NCBI GenBank assembly: GCA_024803745.1 | Contig: JANJXV010000030.1 | Location: 2,003,001 to 2,067,000, forward strand | Direction of reading: 5' to 3' | Source: Megascapheus bottae | Lineage: Eukaryota > Chordata > Mammalia > Rodentia > Geomyidae | Length of the DNA stretch: 64,000 nt | Shown: in pieces, positions 12,966-23,815 of the stretch | How the letters are laid out: each line of letters begins with the position of its first letter | How positions within the stretch are numbered: the first letter of the stretch is position 1 | Translations under genes and position numbers: made by a program | The notes under the pieces: generated by a model | Databases searched by the model: none | What the model was told of the DNA's origin: nothing | Seen by the model: the letters and a program-made list of their open reading frames with translations, nothing else

Positions 12966-13529
12966 ACGCACATGCACATGCACTGGCACTCTTGCTCCCA
13001 TCCCTGTGCTTGGACAGAATCAGACATAAAGAAACAGGAAATCGCATTCTTGCGGTCTTGGTGACTGGGTGGCTGTGTGGACCCCAAGTCCTTTTCCTCC
13101 ATCTGCAAGACCCACACACGAAGCATCCCCCCGCCCCCTGCCCCCAATAACAGCCCAAATATGGTACTGTGCTTCAGCACAGAGCTCAGCCCCCAGGGGT
13201 GTCACAAGAAACCAGAGCACAAATATTTACACACAGAAGAGAGGCTGAGCTCCTGGGACCCCCCCCCCCCCACAGGAGAGACAAGTGGCTGGCTGGCAGG
13301 CTGACAGATCGCTTTCTGGGTTTATTCTGAAGTTGTGTTATGGAAAACAAAGGAAGAATGAAACATGGGTCCAAGGGGTTGTTTGGACAAAAGCAGCAGC
13401 CAGCTGGCGGCTCCTCTGCTCCTATCCCATCCTGCTGTCCCTGCCAGCAGCTCTCCCCTGCCCTCAAGAGACAGGGAAGCAGCCATGGTTCATAAGTAAG
13501 CTCCTCTCTTTAAATCTTGCATTTTGCTA

Positions 13530-14072
13530 GGGTCCAGTGTCTCATGCCCATTCTCCTTGCTACTCAGGAGGCTGGGGTTTGAGGATCACAGTTCAAAAGC
13601 AGCCCAAACAGAAGTTTGTGACTCTTACCTCCATTAATCACACACAAAGCTGAGAGTGGAGGTGTGGCTCAAGTGGCAGAGACTCCATCTTGACTAAAAC
13701 AATAACTAAAGGGCAGTGCTCAGGCTCTGGCTTCAAGGCCCAGTACCAGCACCAAAAACAAATCAGCCAACAAACTTGTACTTTAAACATTACCATCTCT
13801 CTATTGCATTTACTTTCCACTAAATCTATAGACTTTTTGTTGTTGTTTTGTTTTTGCTAATCCTGGGGCTTGAACTCAGGGCCTGGGCACTGTCCTTGGG
13901 CTTTCTCAAGGCTAGAGCTCTACCACTTGAGCCACAGCACCACTTCTAGCCTTTGATGGTTAGAGATAAGAATCTCACAGACTTTATAATCCTGGGAACA
14001 AAGATCCTGAGATCTCAGTCTTCCAAGTGGTTAGGATGATAGGTCTGAGCCACAGTGCCTGGAATTCAAATT
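13530..14072. repeat. Two facing B1/Geo SINEs
   Basis: A plus-strand copy (about 13530-13760, B1 part then Geo part) is followed by an antisense copy (about 13836-14072) that opens with a T-rich stretch and 'cctggggcttgaactcaggg'. The pair forms an imperfect inverted repeat with a spacer of about 75 bp. Confidence 0.8.
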
Positions 14073-14391
14073 TTAAAAACATAAAAGTAATACTTACTCA
14101 TGTGTCAATATTAAGATTTGTTGTTCAGGGCTGTTAGGTTTTTTTTTTTTTTAATGTTCCCATCCAGTCTTCGGAACCCAGAGGGCATGTCACCTTCCCG
14201 GGAATCTCAATTCTGACTCAGTGGATTTCAAAGAGTCACAGCCACGCATGACGAGGCTAGTGGGGTCCTTGGGGACAGCACAGGAGGAGCAGGTGTTCTG
14301 GCCCAAGTCCTGCCGAGGTTTCCAGGACTGGAAAGAGGAGCAAACCACACCCAGAGCGTGTACAGGATTTAATCTTAGTGTCTGAACATGC

Positions 14392-14405
14392 CCAGTAGGT
14401 GGCAG
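14392..14405 (+). promoter_or_regulatory. CTCF-type motif
   Basis: The 14 bases CCAGTAGGTGGCAG match the core CTCF consensus CCASYAGRKGGCAS at every position. It lies between the divergent NID1 and GPR137B promoters, so a boundary role is plausible. Occupancy is inference only. Confidence 0.5.
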
Positions 14406-16507
14406 CAGACACCGGGAAGCCCCCTGCGGCCTCCAGTCTTACAGGTACCTAAGGCCAAGTCCCCACTGCCAGTGAGTGATCAGAAGGAAGAGTACAGGAC
14501 ACCCAGAGAGTGCGGCCGGCTGGCGAGGGGCAAGACAAGAAAACGGGTCCGGTGCCAGGGCCCAAGACTTCCCTGCCAAGGCGGGGCTGGGAGTCCAGTA
14601 GGTTGTCACCTGGACCCAGGTGGTGGCAGTGACACAGATGAGGCATCGCAGCTGCAGCTGGTGCCCAGAGCCATCTCTGGGGACACAGACTGCACAATAC
14701 GGAGTGGGTTGGGGGCAGGAGGGATTTGCTGTCCAGGTGGCTTTGGGGTTAGGGTGGACTGGGGGTGCACCCCACACCTGCCCCCCCCCCCAGTGATGGC
14801 TCATTTGCACATCTGTACATTTCCTTTGCAAATGTGAATCACAAGTGTCACCAGGACCAGAGCACAGCAGGGGCTCTGAGGCTCTCCACACTCACTCACA
14901 TCACAGCTTGGACTGGATGTGTCATTTCCCATCCTGGCGGCAGTGCCATCCCCAGCCAGCCTCAATGTCTGTGTGGCCAGTGGGGAGGGTGCCAGGATCC
15001 TTGGCTGGGACGAAGCCCGGGCCTCAGAGCCAAGCTGTCACCACGGGGCCCCTTGAGGGAGGGGCTTGTGGTTCCCCTCAAACCCACAGATCATTCTGTG
15101 GAGATGTTAATTAGGGGGCAGAGACCTCCGCTGGCCAGTGGCTGGCCAGAGGACTGGTGGCGATAGCCCACAGTGGAATTCCCGGCAGGCTCTCATCCCT
15201 GTGACCTATTCAGGGCACCGAGGATAGAAAGTATGGAGTCTCACTAGAAAATCAACCCAGTGTCACCCAGGGACCCCCTGCGCTTTCCTGCCTTGCACAT
15301 GTGTGCCTCTGCGTGTGTGTGACATTTAGTGCTGCTCCCCTAGGCCCCCCAGAACCCCTTGTGCTCAGAGATGGACGTGCTGGCCCATCCCCAGCTCCTC
15401 TGAGACTTGCAGTGACAGCGTCACGAGGCATGGGACCAACCCGTGACCTAGGGGGTGGTCCAGAGGTCACAGGAAGTCCTCACAGCACTGAGGCCAGACT
15501 GAGGCCAGCCAGCTGCCCAGGGACCACGGTCCTGGTTACACAGTAAAGGCTGCTGTGGCCGTGGGTATGGCACCTATAGAGTCGGCAGCTCCAGAGTCCC
15601 CACTGGGGCTGTCACCTAAGGGAAGGGCTGTCACCTCAACCCAGCTCAGTAGACTCTGTGGTCAGCTTTTACGGAAGCATTGCCCAGTGTCTCAGCACAG
15701 GACATGGTGTCCTAGGCCTGTGTGTGCCGTGCACATTAGAGAAAGGCCTTTAACCTCTCAGAACGCTCTTGACCCCTGAGCCGAGAGCCAGGCGCGCAGT
15801 GGAGTGTGCATAAGTGATTCCTTCTAGCACCTTTAAACCCTTGGCTCTGGTTCATTTGCTCGCTTGCTTGTCTGCTTGCTTGACTTTCCTGGAAACTGTT
15901 TAACCTCCAACCCTCATCTTCTGAGGCCTGGCCTTCCCTGGGGATCATCAGGGTGCCGGTCCCCAGGTCCACCTACCCTCCTGGCCCCTCTGCTGGCCTC
16001 TCCCCTTCCACCATACCACCACACTCCTGCTTCCACCTGGCCTTTGCGCTCCCTAACTATGCCCCCAGCCCTGCATCCTGGGTCTCGGTCCTGGGGTTGG
16101 GGATTAGATGTATTCCAAATGCTTGCCCACCTTAGAGCATGCAGAGATGCAGTTTTGTCACAATGAGGACCCCAGTAGGGCACGGAGGGCTGACTCCCAC
16201 AGCCTAGCTCCCCAGGTCCAGTCACAGTGTCCTCTGCGAGCAGCTCGTTCTTTCCTTTCAAGCACAAAGCAGCCACTGTGGTTTGGGAGCAGCAGCAAAT
16301 GCAAATGGTGCCCTGGGTGTGACCAAGACCTAGGGCCCCGGTGCTGGCTAGTGTTTGTCCTTGGGCTGTCCTTGCTCTCCAAGCTAACTTAACACTGAGG
16401 ATGCCATGGTAGAACCGTGGCCACAACCTGGCAAGCATTGTGCTCGGTCCAAGGACGACTGGAGATGAGTCGCTGAACCAGGAAACAGGAAGCACCGTGT
16501 ATCTCAG

Positions 16508-16700
16508 GATCCGAGTGTGGCCCAGTGGTGGAGTGCTCGCCTAGTATTCACGAAGCTCTGTGTTCAATTCCTCCATACCACATACACAGAAAAAGCCAGA
16601 AGTGGTGCTGTGGCTCAAAGAGTAGAGCTCTAGCCTTGAGAAAACCCAAGGAGTGTCCAGGCTCTGAGTTCAAGGCCCAGGACTGGCAAAAAAGAAATCA
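16508..16700 (+). repeat. IDL-Geo SINE
   Basis: The tRNA-like left monomer has an A-box-like 'tggcccagtggtggagtgct' and a degenerate B box 'tgttcaattcc'. The Geo monomer follows (agccagaagtggtgctgtgg...gcccaggactggc) with an A tail. A lone ID-like monomer with its own A tail follows at about 16800-16888. Confidence 0.85.
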
Positions 16701-17074
16701 TAGGGAGGGTGATTTACAAAGGCTTTGGGCTGTGGAGGTAAAAATACAGTATAGTTCTTTGAGACTTGGGAAAGTATCCAGGATTGGAGACTTTAATGTA
16801 GGCTGGGGATGTAGCTTATGGTACAGTTTTTCCTAATATGTGCAAGGCCCTCAGTTTGATTCCTAACACTGACCAAAAAAAAAAAAGTGGAATTTGATAT
16901 TGTAAATAAATCTCTTGTTGTTCTACATTTGAGCACCTCATTTAGCATTTATCATTCTTTTTCTTTCTTTAAAGGGATCTCTGATGTTGAATAGATTTTA
17001 GGCCTTATCAAAACTGATGTTAGCTCAGCTTCTCCTCCTCCTCTTCCTTTTCTTCTTTCTTTTCACGTGCGCAC

Positions 17075-17078
17075 ATGC

Positions 17079-17111
<33 letters not shown>

Positions 17112-17155
17112 TGTGTGTGTGCGTGTGTGTGCGTGTGTGTGTTTGTGAGCGTGCG
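17075..17155. repeat. (GT)n microsatellite
   Basis: A TG/GC dinucleotide run with a few interruptions, preceded by a CT-rich tract (about 17031-17064). Confidence 0.92.
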
Positions 17156-17652
17156 CTCATACTAGGGCCTGAACTCAGGGCCTGTCTACTCAGGAGGATG
17201 AGATTTGAGGGTCCTGGTTTGAAGTCTATGAGACACTTATCTCCAATTAATTGACAAAAAAACCGGAAGTGAAGATGTGGCTCAAGCGGTAGGGCGACAG
17301 CTTTGAGTGGAAAAAGCTAAGCAAATATATGAGGCCTGAGTTCACACTACTGGTGTGTGTGTATCTGTACACATGGACACGCGCCCACAGGAACACAAAT
17401 TCTGGACAGAAATCTTACGAGTGTATATAAACTGAGTATGCATCCTCAAGTTAATTCTCCACGCTTAACAACAGGCATGAGACGATGTGTGACCATCAAT
17501 GAAGTGTTACAGCCACACTGCATCATTCTGGTCTCCTATGGAAATCCCTCCCCGCTTTGGGGGAATTCTCTACTCCATGATCCCCCACAGGATCTCCCAG
17601 CCCCCAGCCCGTCTTGCTGCTAAGATGCTGCACATGTCTGGGCTCTGTTTAT

Positions 17653-18158
17653 TGAAGGATTGACCCACACCCTACTATCTCAGGTGCACGCACAGATCAG
17701 GCAAAACCCCAGATGTGCACACATGTGCCTGACACAGGCAGGGTAATCTGACCTGAGCCTGGCTGTGAACAGTTCCTCGTGGGCTCTGAGGCCAGGCTGT
17801 GAGGCCAGGCAAGGGTTAAGAGGTTGGAAGACAGAACTGGACCCTGTGAAGGTCAAACCATCTAGACAAGACAGACGCAGAGTTGTTTGAACATTAAAGA
17901 GCTTGGATACTGGAATACTTACCAATTCTCTACCCGCACTGCAGTCACTTCCCCTCCCCCACCACACTCAAGTAAGCCATCTCCTCACTCAGACTCTATA
18001 AAACCCCTTACTCAAATCCCCCTCTCCTTAACTCAGCCTCCAAACTCTCAGGAAGGCTGGGTTCCTCGCTGCTGCTTGTGGCTCAATAAACAATCCTAGC
18101 CTGTTGAGAACGAGTCCAGCAGCCTTTTCCTTTCCCTTTTTCTTCCACTTTCCTAACA
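17653..18158 (+). repeat. ERV 5' LTR
   Basis: Begins TGAAGG and ends CTAACA. U3 ends in a TATA box (TATAAAA, 17997-18003) and a polyadenylation signal AATAAA lies at 18085-18090. It aligns along most of its length to 22349-22792, for example the shared 'gtgaaggtcaaaccatc' and 'cctagcctgttgagaa'. Confidence 0.88.
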
Positions 18159-18160
18159 TA

Positions 18161-18178
18161 CGGTGCTGAATCCCGGGA
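18161..18178 (+). other. Retroviral primer-binding site, tRNA-Phe-like
   Basis: Two bases after the 5' LTR, 18 bases (CGGTGCTGAATCCCGGGA) match the complement of the mammalian tRNA-Phe 3' end, as recalled, at 15 of 18 positions. The fit to the proline primer typical of many gammaretroviruses is poor. tRNA-Phe priming is known in ERV-F-type class-I elements. Confidence 0.7.
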
Positions 18179-18640
18179 GAGGAAAAGTGCCAGGAGTAAC
18201 TGGGTTCCCTCCACCCTCCTCCTGGCCATCTCTCATCAGCCTTTGACCTCCTTCCACCAGGGGAACAGAGACCCCCGTGCCTCTTTCTCCTCCATCTTCC
18301 TCTATTCCTTCTCTTCCATCCCTGGACTCTTGATCTCCAGGCAGAAGGCCCTCTGCTGTTTGATTGACTCCATCCACCACTCAAAAGCCTTCAGGACAAG
18401 GTAACCAGCTGTGGGTCCCCCAGCACAGGCCTGGGGACTCCAGGAGTCCCTCCTTTCCTGCTTGGTCCCAAGAGACTCCAAGAGTCTCTCACATTTTGCA
18501 GACTTCCTGATCCCATTTAATCAGGAACTTGGGGATGCCCTCTCCTAATTTTTAGAATCTGTCCATTTGTCTTCCCAGAGCAAAGGGGACGCCTGAAGCA
18601 GTGGGACAGGTCACTCTGTAGTCCTACCAAATTTTCCAAA

Positions 18641-19710
18641 ATGGGCTCCAAATTGTCTGTTCCCAGAGACACCCCATTAGCTTACAAGACTCTGGGCTGA
18701 CTGATTTACAATCAAAAAAAATTAACTCACTTATCTACCAAAATCTGGCCTCATTATCCTTTAGACAATGGTCACCGTTGGCCTGAATTCGGAACCTTCG
18801 ATTTGAATATTCTTACTGATTTACACAATTTTCTTCAACGGAACGGCAGAGAGTCTGAGGCCCCATATGTCCATGCCTTTTTCGAACTTTGTTCAAAACT
18901 GTCTCCTTACCCTCCTGCTCTACAACTCTCGCCCCTCTTTGTCACCAAATGCCTCTAAAATCTAAATCCTCTTCCTCTGAGACCCAGCCCTCACTCAGCC
19001 TCCTGGACTTCAGTTCCAGCGAGGGGGCCCTGCTCCTTCATGTCCACCTTCTGGGCCAGTCTGCACTTCATATTAGAAAAGAATTGCAGCGCCTAAAAAG
19101 GGGGCCGATGACCCCCCAAAGTGAAATTCCAGACTTGATTTGTAAGGTTTTGTATGTCAGGGAAGAAGAAAGGAAGGGAAAATGGGAAAAGAAACAAAAA
19201 GATGACAAAACCATGCCCAAGTCTGCCAAAACCAACCCCTTACATCCAGTCACGAAGAGGCGGGGTCAGTCCCAGGGCCCTTGTTTCAGGTGCAATCAGA
19301 TGGGACATTGGGCCAGGGAGTATTCGAACCCCAAACCTCCCACCAAGCCCTGCCCGATCTGTGGATAGCAGGAGGGGGGGGCACTGGAAATGGGAGTGTC
19401 CTGAGGCTCCCCCCCAGGCCAGGGCTGATCACTTGACCTCCAAACTTACCCTCCCACCTTGTGCCGTCCCTATTACAATGAGCGGGCCCAAATTCCTAAG
19501 CTGAAGCCTTTTGTCTATCCTCCACCATGCCACCAGCTGGACATTCAACACCCATCACCCCTCTGGCCTCTCCTCAAAATTTCTCTGCAAGGTCCTGGAG
19601 ACTGTCACCTAAAAGGAGACAAAGGCCACTTGGTGGGTTTTCATTGGACCCCCTCCTCTTTCACCAAGCTTACTGTGCCTTCACTCCTCCCAGTGTCCAA
19701 AGGTTAATTC
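18641..19710 (+). pseudogene. ERV gag remnant
   Basis: An ATG followed by a glycine codon at 18641 marks a likely gag start of the myristoylated type, but that frame stops after 19 codons at 18698-18700. A matrix-like stretch follows in other frames. A separate open segment (18889-19368) ends with a zinc-knuckle-like block at about 19285-19330 in which the spacing of Cys, Cys and His is kept but the fourth ligand is Tyr instead of Cys. Stop codons and frameshifts show it is dead. Sequence after 19370 stays Pro-rich but is out of frame. Confidence 0.75.
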
Positions 19711-20069
19711 ATATGCTAATGTGCCTCACCTTGTTTTATATCTTGGGTTCTGCCTTGTATTTTATTTGGTGTTGCTTGCTTTCCAAACCTTGATCATATG
19801 TCTCTATCATAAAATAGGGTAAATGTCTTTTGCCACCCACTGGAATTCCACAAATTTACCACTGATTTTCATTTTTTTTTCAAGCTAAGTGAGTCTTAAA
19901 ACTGTGCACAAATGAGTGTGTATGTATAAATATGTTAAATAATCCCACTTTAATATGTAAAATCTGTCATCATGGTATAAAAAGATAGAGGTTTTTTTTC
20001 TACCAAAACTAACATATTTCTACCTTAGACATTAATATTTTTGGTACTAATATTTCCTAAAATTATTTG

Positions 20070-20352
20070 TTCCTAGCCAGGTGTGGTGGTTCACACCTGT
20101 AATCCTAGCTACTCAGGAGGCTGAGATCTGAGGATCAAGAGTCAAAGCCAGCCTGGGCACAATAGGAAACTTTTATCTCCAATTAGCCTCTAGAAAAAAA
20201 AAAATGGGAAGTGGGGCTTGGCTCAAGGGTAGGGTGGTAGCCTTGAGCTGAAGAGCTCAGGGACAGCACCCAGGCTCAGGGGTAGGGTAGTAGCCTTGAG
20301 CTGAAGAGCTCAGGGATAGTGCCCAGGCCAAGTTCAAGCCCCCCCACAAAAA
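20070..20352 (+). repeat. B1/Geo SINE with duplicated Geo core
   Basis: A B1 left part ('ggtgtggtggttcacacctg') is followed by a Geo part in which about 50 bp (gggtagggtggtagccttga...cacccaggctca) occurs twice in tandem (about 20227-20278 and 20279-20328). It is inserted in the ERV. Confidence 0.85.
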
Positions 20353-20484
20353 TGTATTTATTCCTTAACTGCAATTTCAACTACTATCTGTACTGCTTAC
20401 AACCTGCAGCCATGTGAGAAATGGAAATTTTATGTTAAAGAAGTTAACCCCTTGTGCTACTTGTTAAAAAAAAATCTGTACCAG

Positions 20485-20760
20485 GACAGGCGCGGTGGCT
20501 CACGCCTGTAATCCTAGCTACTGAGGAGGGTGACATCTGAGGATCAAGGTTCAAAGCCAGCCCAGACCTGATAGGCTTATCGCTAATTAACTTCTAGAAA
20601 ATAGGAAAGTGGGGCCTAGCTCAAGGTTAGGGCAGTAGCCTTGAGCTGAAGAGCTCAAGGATAACACCCAGACCCAGGGGTAGGGTGGTAGCCTTGAGCT
20701 GAAGAGCTCAGGGACAGTGCCCGGGCCCAGTTCAAGCCCTATGACCTCCAAAAAAAAAAA
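20485..20760 (+). repeat. B1/Geo SINE with duplicated Geo core, second copy
   Basis: Same architecture as the SINE 130 bp upstream, with the same type of internal duplication (about 20623-20677 and 20678-20730) and a final A tail. It is also inside the ERV. Confidence 0.85.
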
Positions 20761-21424
20761 TCTGTACTAATAAAAAGAGTAAAAGGAATGAGACCCAGCC
20801 TGGCTCCTAGACAGCTGTAAAAAGAAAACCCAAAGCCCTATAAATCCCCTTTTTAACCCGACACTCAGTTATACTCCACATGTGTATTGTAACAAAGAGG
20901 AAGGAAAGCTTGGCTGGAGATACATAGTTAAGGGGTTGCTCTGCTCTGGCAGCCTGACTGTGGATGAGCGCAGTAACCTTCAAGCCACAAAGAAGTTCAT
21001 CAGATTTGGGTAAAAAACAAATGTATCTAAGAGTCATGACATGATATTAAGGTTTGAAGCAATGTTCACACATGTTTGCCTATGTCAAGATCCTTCAAAC
21101 ACCTTTTGATTAAAGTGTTTTTCACTGTCTCATATCTCTCTCCGAAATATGTAAGCCACTTTAAATACCAATTTTAAGTACTATCCTAAAGTGCTATATT
21201 CATTTAATCAGCTGCTATGTCAAAACTTTTGTTATGTCTACTAAGTTTTGTCGTTGTAGATTTAATCTTCTACAGCTTTTAGTCAGACCCACAGTGGGAT
21301 AAATAACTCTTACAAATATTTCTTGGTCAAACTGAACTTCTATTCTTAACAAGTTCCAGGTAGACCCTGCTTAAGCGCTGTTTCTACTGATCTCCTTGTT
21401 GCTTCAACTGGAAATAAGAAGGGT

Positions 21425-21630
21425 CTGTGGCTGGGCACAGTGGCTCACGCCTGTGATCCTAGCTACTCAGGAGGTTGAGATCTGAGGATCACGGTTCAAA
21501 GCCAGCCTGGGCACTGAAGAACCTGAGACTCCTATCGCCAATTAACCACTAGAAAATGGGAAATGGGGCTGTGACTCAAGGGGTAGGGTGGTAGCCTTGA
21601 GCTGAAGAGCTCAGGGGCAGTGCCAAGGAG
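21425..21630 (+). repeat. B1/Geo SINE
   Basis: A clear B1 left half ('ggctgggcacagtggctcac') and a Geo half cut off after 'agagctcaggggcagtgcca'. It is the third SINE within the ERV. Confidence 0.82.
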
Positions 21631-22348
21631 CAGACACCACAGGGACCAAGCTTCCCCTGGAGCCCAGGGGTCCTGGGGAAGAGTAAGAGGGGGACAGCGT
21701 CACATCCTCAGGGGTCACTTTGTGATGCCCTTTCAAAACTAACCAGATCTGGGAGATCAGGGAAACTAAGCAAGCCTGTCCAATGCCCATGCCTGTCTAC
21801 CTTCCAGCTGGACAGGACCTTTACCAAACCTTAAATACTCCTTTCCTGCCCCAGTTTAGCCATCCGGAAACCCCTCCTCCTTGGACCCTGGTTTCTTAAC
21901 CTTTTCCCAAGGTTTCTCTTTAACAGGAACACGGCCCTTACTCAGGACACTACCTGGGAACCAGCCATCCGGTTAGTACTGGCAACCAGAGGCTTCGGAG
22001 GCTCCACTCAGCATAGACCTGGCCCCAGGAGATCCAGCCCCACTGATCCCCAACGCCCCTGTGTCAGCAAGAAGTAGCCAGAAAAGAATGCGTCACCCCT
22101 AACTCCCTATGCCCCCGCAGGGTTTTAAATGACAGGCTTCTGCTTTGTCCTCGTGACTCCGTGCTGCTTCCGTGGCCCACTGACCACCCTCCCTGGGGAG
22201 CCCCTCCCGACTCTCAGGAAAACAAAGGAGTACAACCTTTCCTGGTTTTCTCCTCCAGCCCAATCATTTTATGCTTCCAAAGACGCCATGTGAAGGACTT
22301 GCCTCTCGCCTCTTAGCCTAATCTTCTTAGGGAGCTAAAGATGGACTA

Positions 22349-22792
22349 TGAAGGGTTGGCCCGCCACCCTACAGTCCCAGGTGCATACAGGTGTCAGGGA
22401 AAATGAAGACAGGGCAATAAGACCAGAGCCTGGCGGCAAACCTTCCATTGTGGACCTAACCTGCAGGGAACTCTGAGGTCCAGCTGGGAGACCAGGAAAG
22501 GATTATGAGAACTGGATCCCGTGAAGGTCAAACCATCCAGGCATGACAGGGGCAGAGCTGTTTGACCCCTGAGACCTTGGATAAGGAAACTCGCTATTCT
22601 CTGCTCACCTCTGCAGTCATTCCCCTAAACTCAAGGAAGCCCTGTCTCCTTGCTCAGCCCCTTTCCCCCAAATCAGTCTCCAAGCTGGCTGGAAGGTTGG
22701 GACCTCACTGCCTGGGCATCAATAAATAGTCCTAGCCTGTTGAGAATGGAGTCTGGCTTTTCCTTTTTTCTTTCTCTTCCATTTTCCTAACA
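22349..22792 (+). repeat. ERV 3' LTR
   Basis: Begins TGAAGGG and ends CCTAACA, with AATAAA at 22721-22726. It is shorter than the 5' LTR: the region that carries the TATA box in the 5' copy is missing or replaced, so this copy probably cannot drive transcription in the usual way. Confidence 0.86.
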
Positions 22793-22864
22793 TGTACACC
22801 AGCTGCCTCTTTCCCGGGCTGAATTGGAAGCCTGGGACTCAAAGAAGCAGGAACTTTGTAAGAT

Positions 22865-23068
22865 TTTTCTTTTTTTTTTTTGCCAGTACTGGGCTTGAGC
22901 TCAGGGCCTGAGCATTGTCCTTGGATTTTCTCAAGGCTAGAGCTCTACCCCTTGAGCCTCAGCACCACTTCCGGCTTTTTTCTATGTATGTGGTACCGAG
23001 GAATCGAACCCGGGTCTTCATGCATGCTAGGCAAGCACTCTAACCACTAGGCCAAACTCCCGGCCCCT
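22865..23068 (-). repeat. IDL-Geo SINE, antisense, well preserved
   Basis: Near-consensus copy read from the poly-T end: 'tgccagtactgggcttgagc', then the complement of the Geo monomer, then the complement of IDL with an intact B-box complement ('ggaatcgaacccgggtcttc'). Confidence 0.9.
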
Positions 23069-23543
23069 TTTGTAAGATTTTCCTAGCAAGAGGTTCACTC
23101 TCCCACTACCCTTTCTGATCCACTTCCAGCTCTAACTATAGCAGTTGGTTGGGCGATATGAACACTTTTTTTCTTTTTCTGGCTTTCCTTTGTGTTTCTA
23201 CAGGGGTGTGTGGTGCCGTGCCTGGGAAGTGCAAGTGACAGTCTGGCTAGAGATTTCATGGCGAGTCCCTGCGTTTCTCAGATGGGGCCTGCTGCCTCCA
23301 GTGTCAGCTCAGGGCCTCACGGCCAGGTGTTGTCCCTGCCTCCCCATCTTCAGCGCCTCCAGTTTGTCTGGAGGTTTCGTGAGCTACCTCGTGTGCTATT
23401 AATGAGTTCTGTTCCTTCTTCACTGAACTGAACCGTATTTCTGTTGCTTGCAATCAGCACCCGGGAAAACAGAACAGAAGAGCAGGGGGAGCGTTAGCAA
23501 CAACTTGCTCTCATGATGAAGAGAATGCCAGCTTGCTTCTCTG

Positions 23544-23583
<40 letters not shown>

Positions 23584-23815
23584 CTTTATTTTTTTTTTTT
23601 AAAGCTTTATTTATTTATTTATTTTTGCCAGTCCTGGGCTTGAGCTCAGGGCCTGAGCGCTGTCCTTGGACTTTCTCAAGGCTAGAGCTCTACCACTTGA
23701 GCCTCAGCACCACTTCCGGCTTTTTTCTATGTATGTGGTACCGAGGAATCGAACCCGGTCTATTGTGCATGCTAGGCAAGCACTTTAACCACGAGGCCAA
23801 ACTCCAGGCCCTGTG
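23544..23815 (-). repeat. (GT)n run and antisense IDL-Geo SINE
   Basis: A pure GT run (23544-23581) is followed by a T-rich tail with TTTA units and a full antisense IDL-Geo copy (about 23625-23815). The open frame across this block is derived from the SINE. Confidence 0.9.

Larger units (their letters stand above)
8480..17652. other. Intergenic region between NID1 and GPR137B, left part
   Basis: No protein-coding gene was recognised. It holds many SINEs: plus copies near 10193-10335, 10360-10480, 11805-12000, 13530-13760, 16508-16700 and 16800-16888, and minus copies near 11060-11140, 12077-12262 and 13836-14072. It also holds a TC/CA microsatellite (12832-12965), a GT microsatellite (17075-17155) followed by a SINE (17160-17350), and a perfect CTCF-type motif (14392-14405). 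The rest, including 8600-10190, 10500-11050, 11140-11800, 12265-12830 and 14160-16500, looks unique and non-coding. Confidence 0.7.
17653..22792 (+). mobile_element. Degenerate class-I (gamma-like) endogenous retrovirus with two LTRs
   Basis: Two related long terminal repeats in direct orientation (17653-18158 and 22349-22792) flank about 4.2 kb. A primer-binding site directly follows the 5' LTR, then a leader, then broken gag-like sequence with a nucleocapsid-type zinc-knuckle remnant. Three SINEs (about 20070-20352, 20485-20760, 21425-21630) have since landed inside. I found no convincing protease, polymerase or envelope reading, so most of the coding genome is deleted or eroded. Both LTRs start TG and end CA. 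The 4-bp flanks (ttat at the left, tgta at the right) do not match, so the target duplication has decayed or the ends have rearranged. The marked LTR divergence points to an old, inactive copy. Confidence 0.85.

Noticed and set aside
12574..13158. 194-codon minus frame with an Arg/Glu repeat
   Set aside because: The centre is a TC microsatellite and the flanks show no family similarity.
17653..22796. Target-site duplication for the ERV
   Set aside because: The four bases outside the LTRs (ttat and tgta) differ, so none can be claimed.
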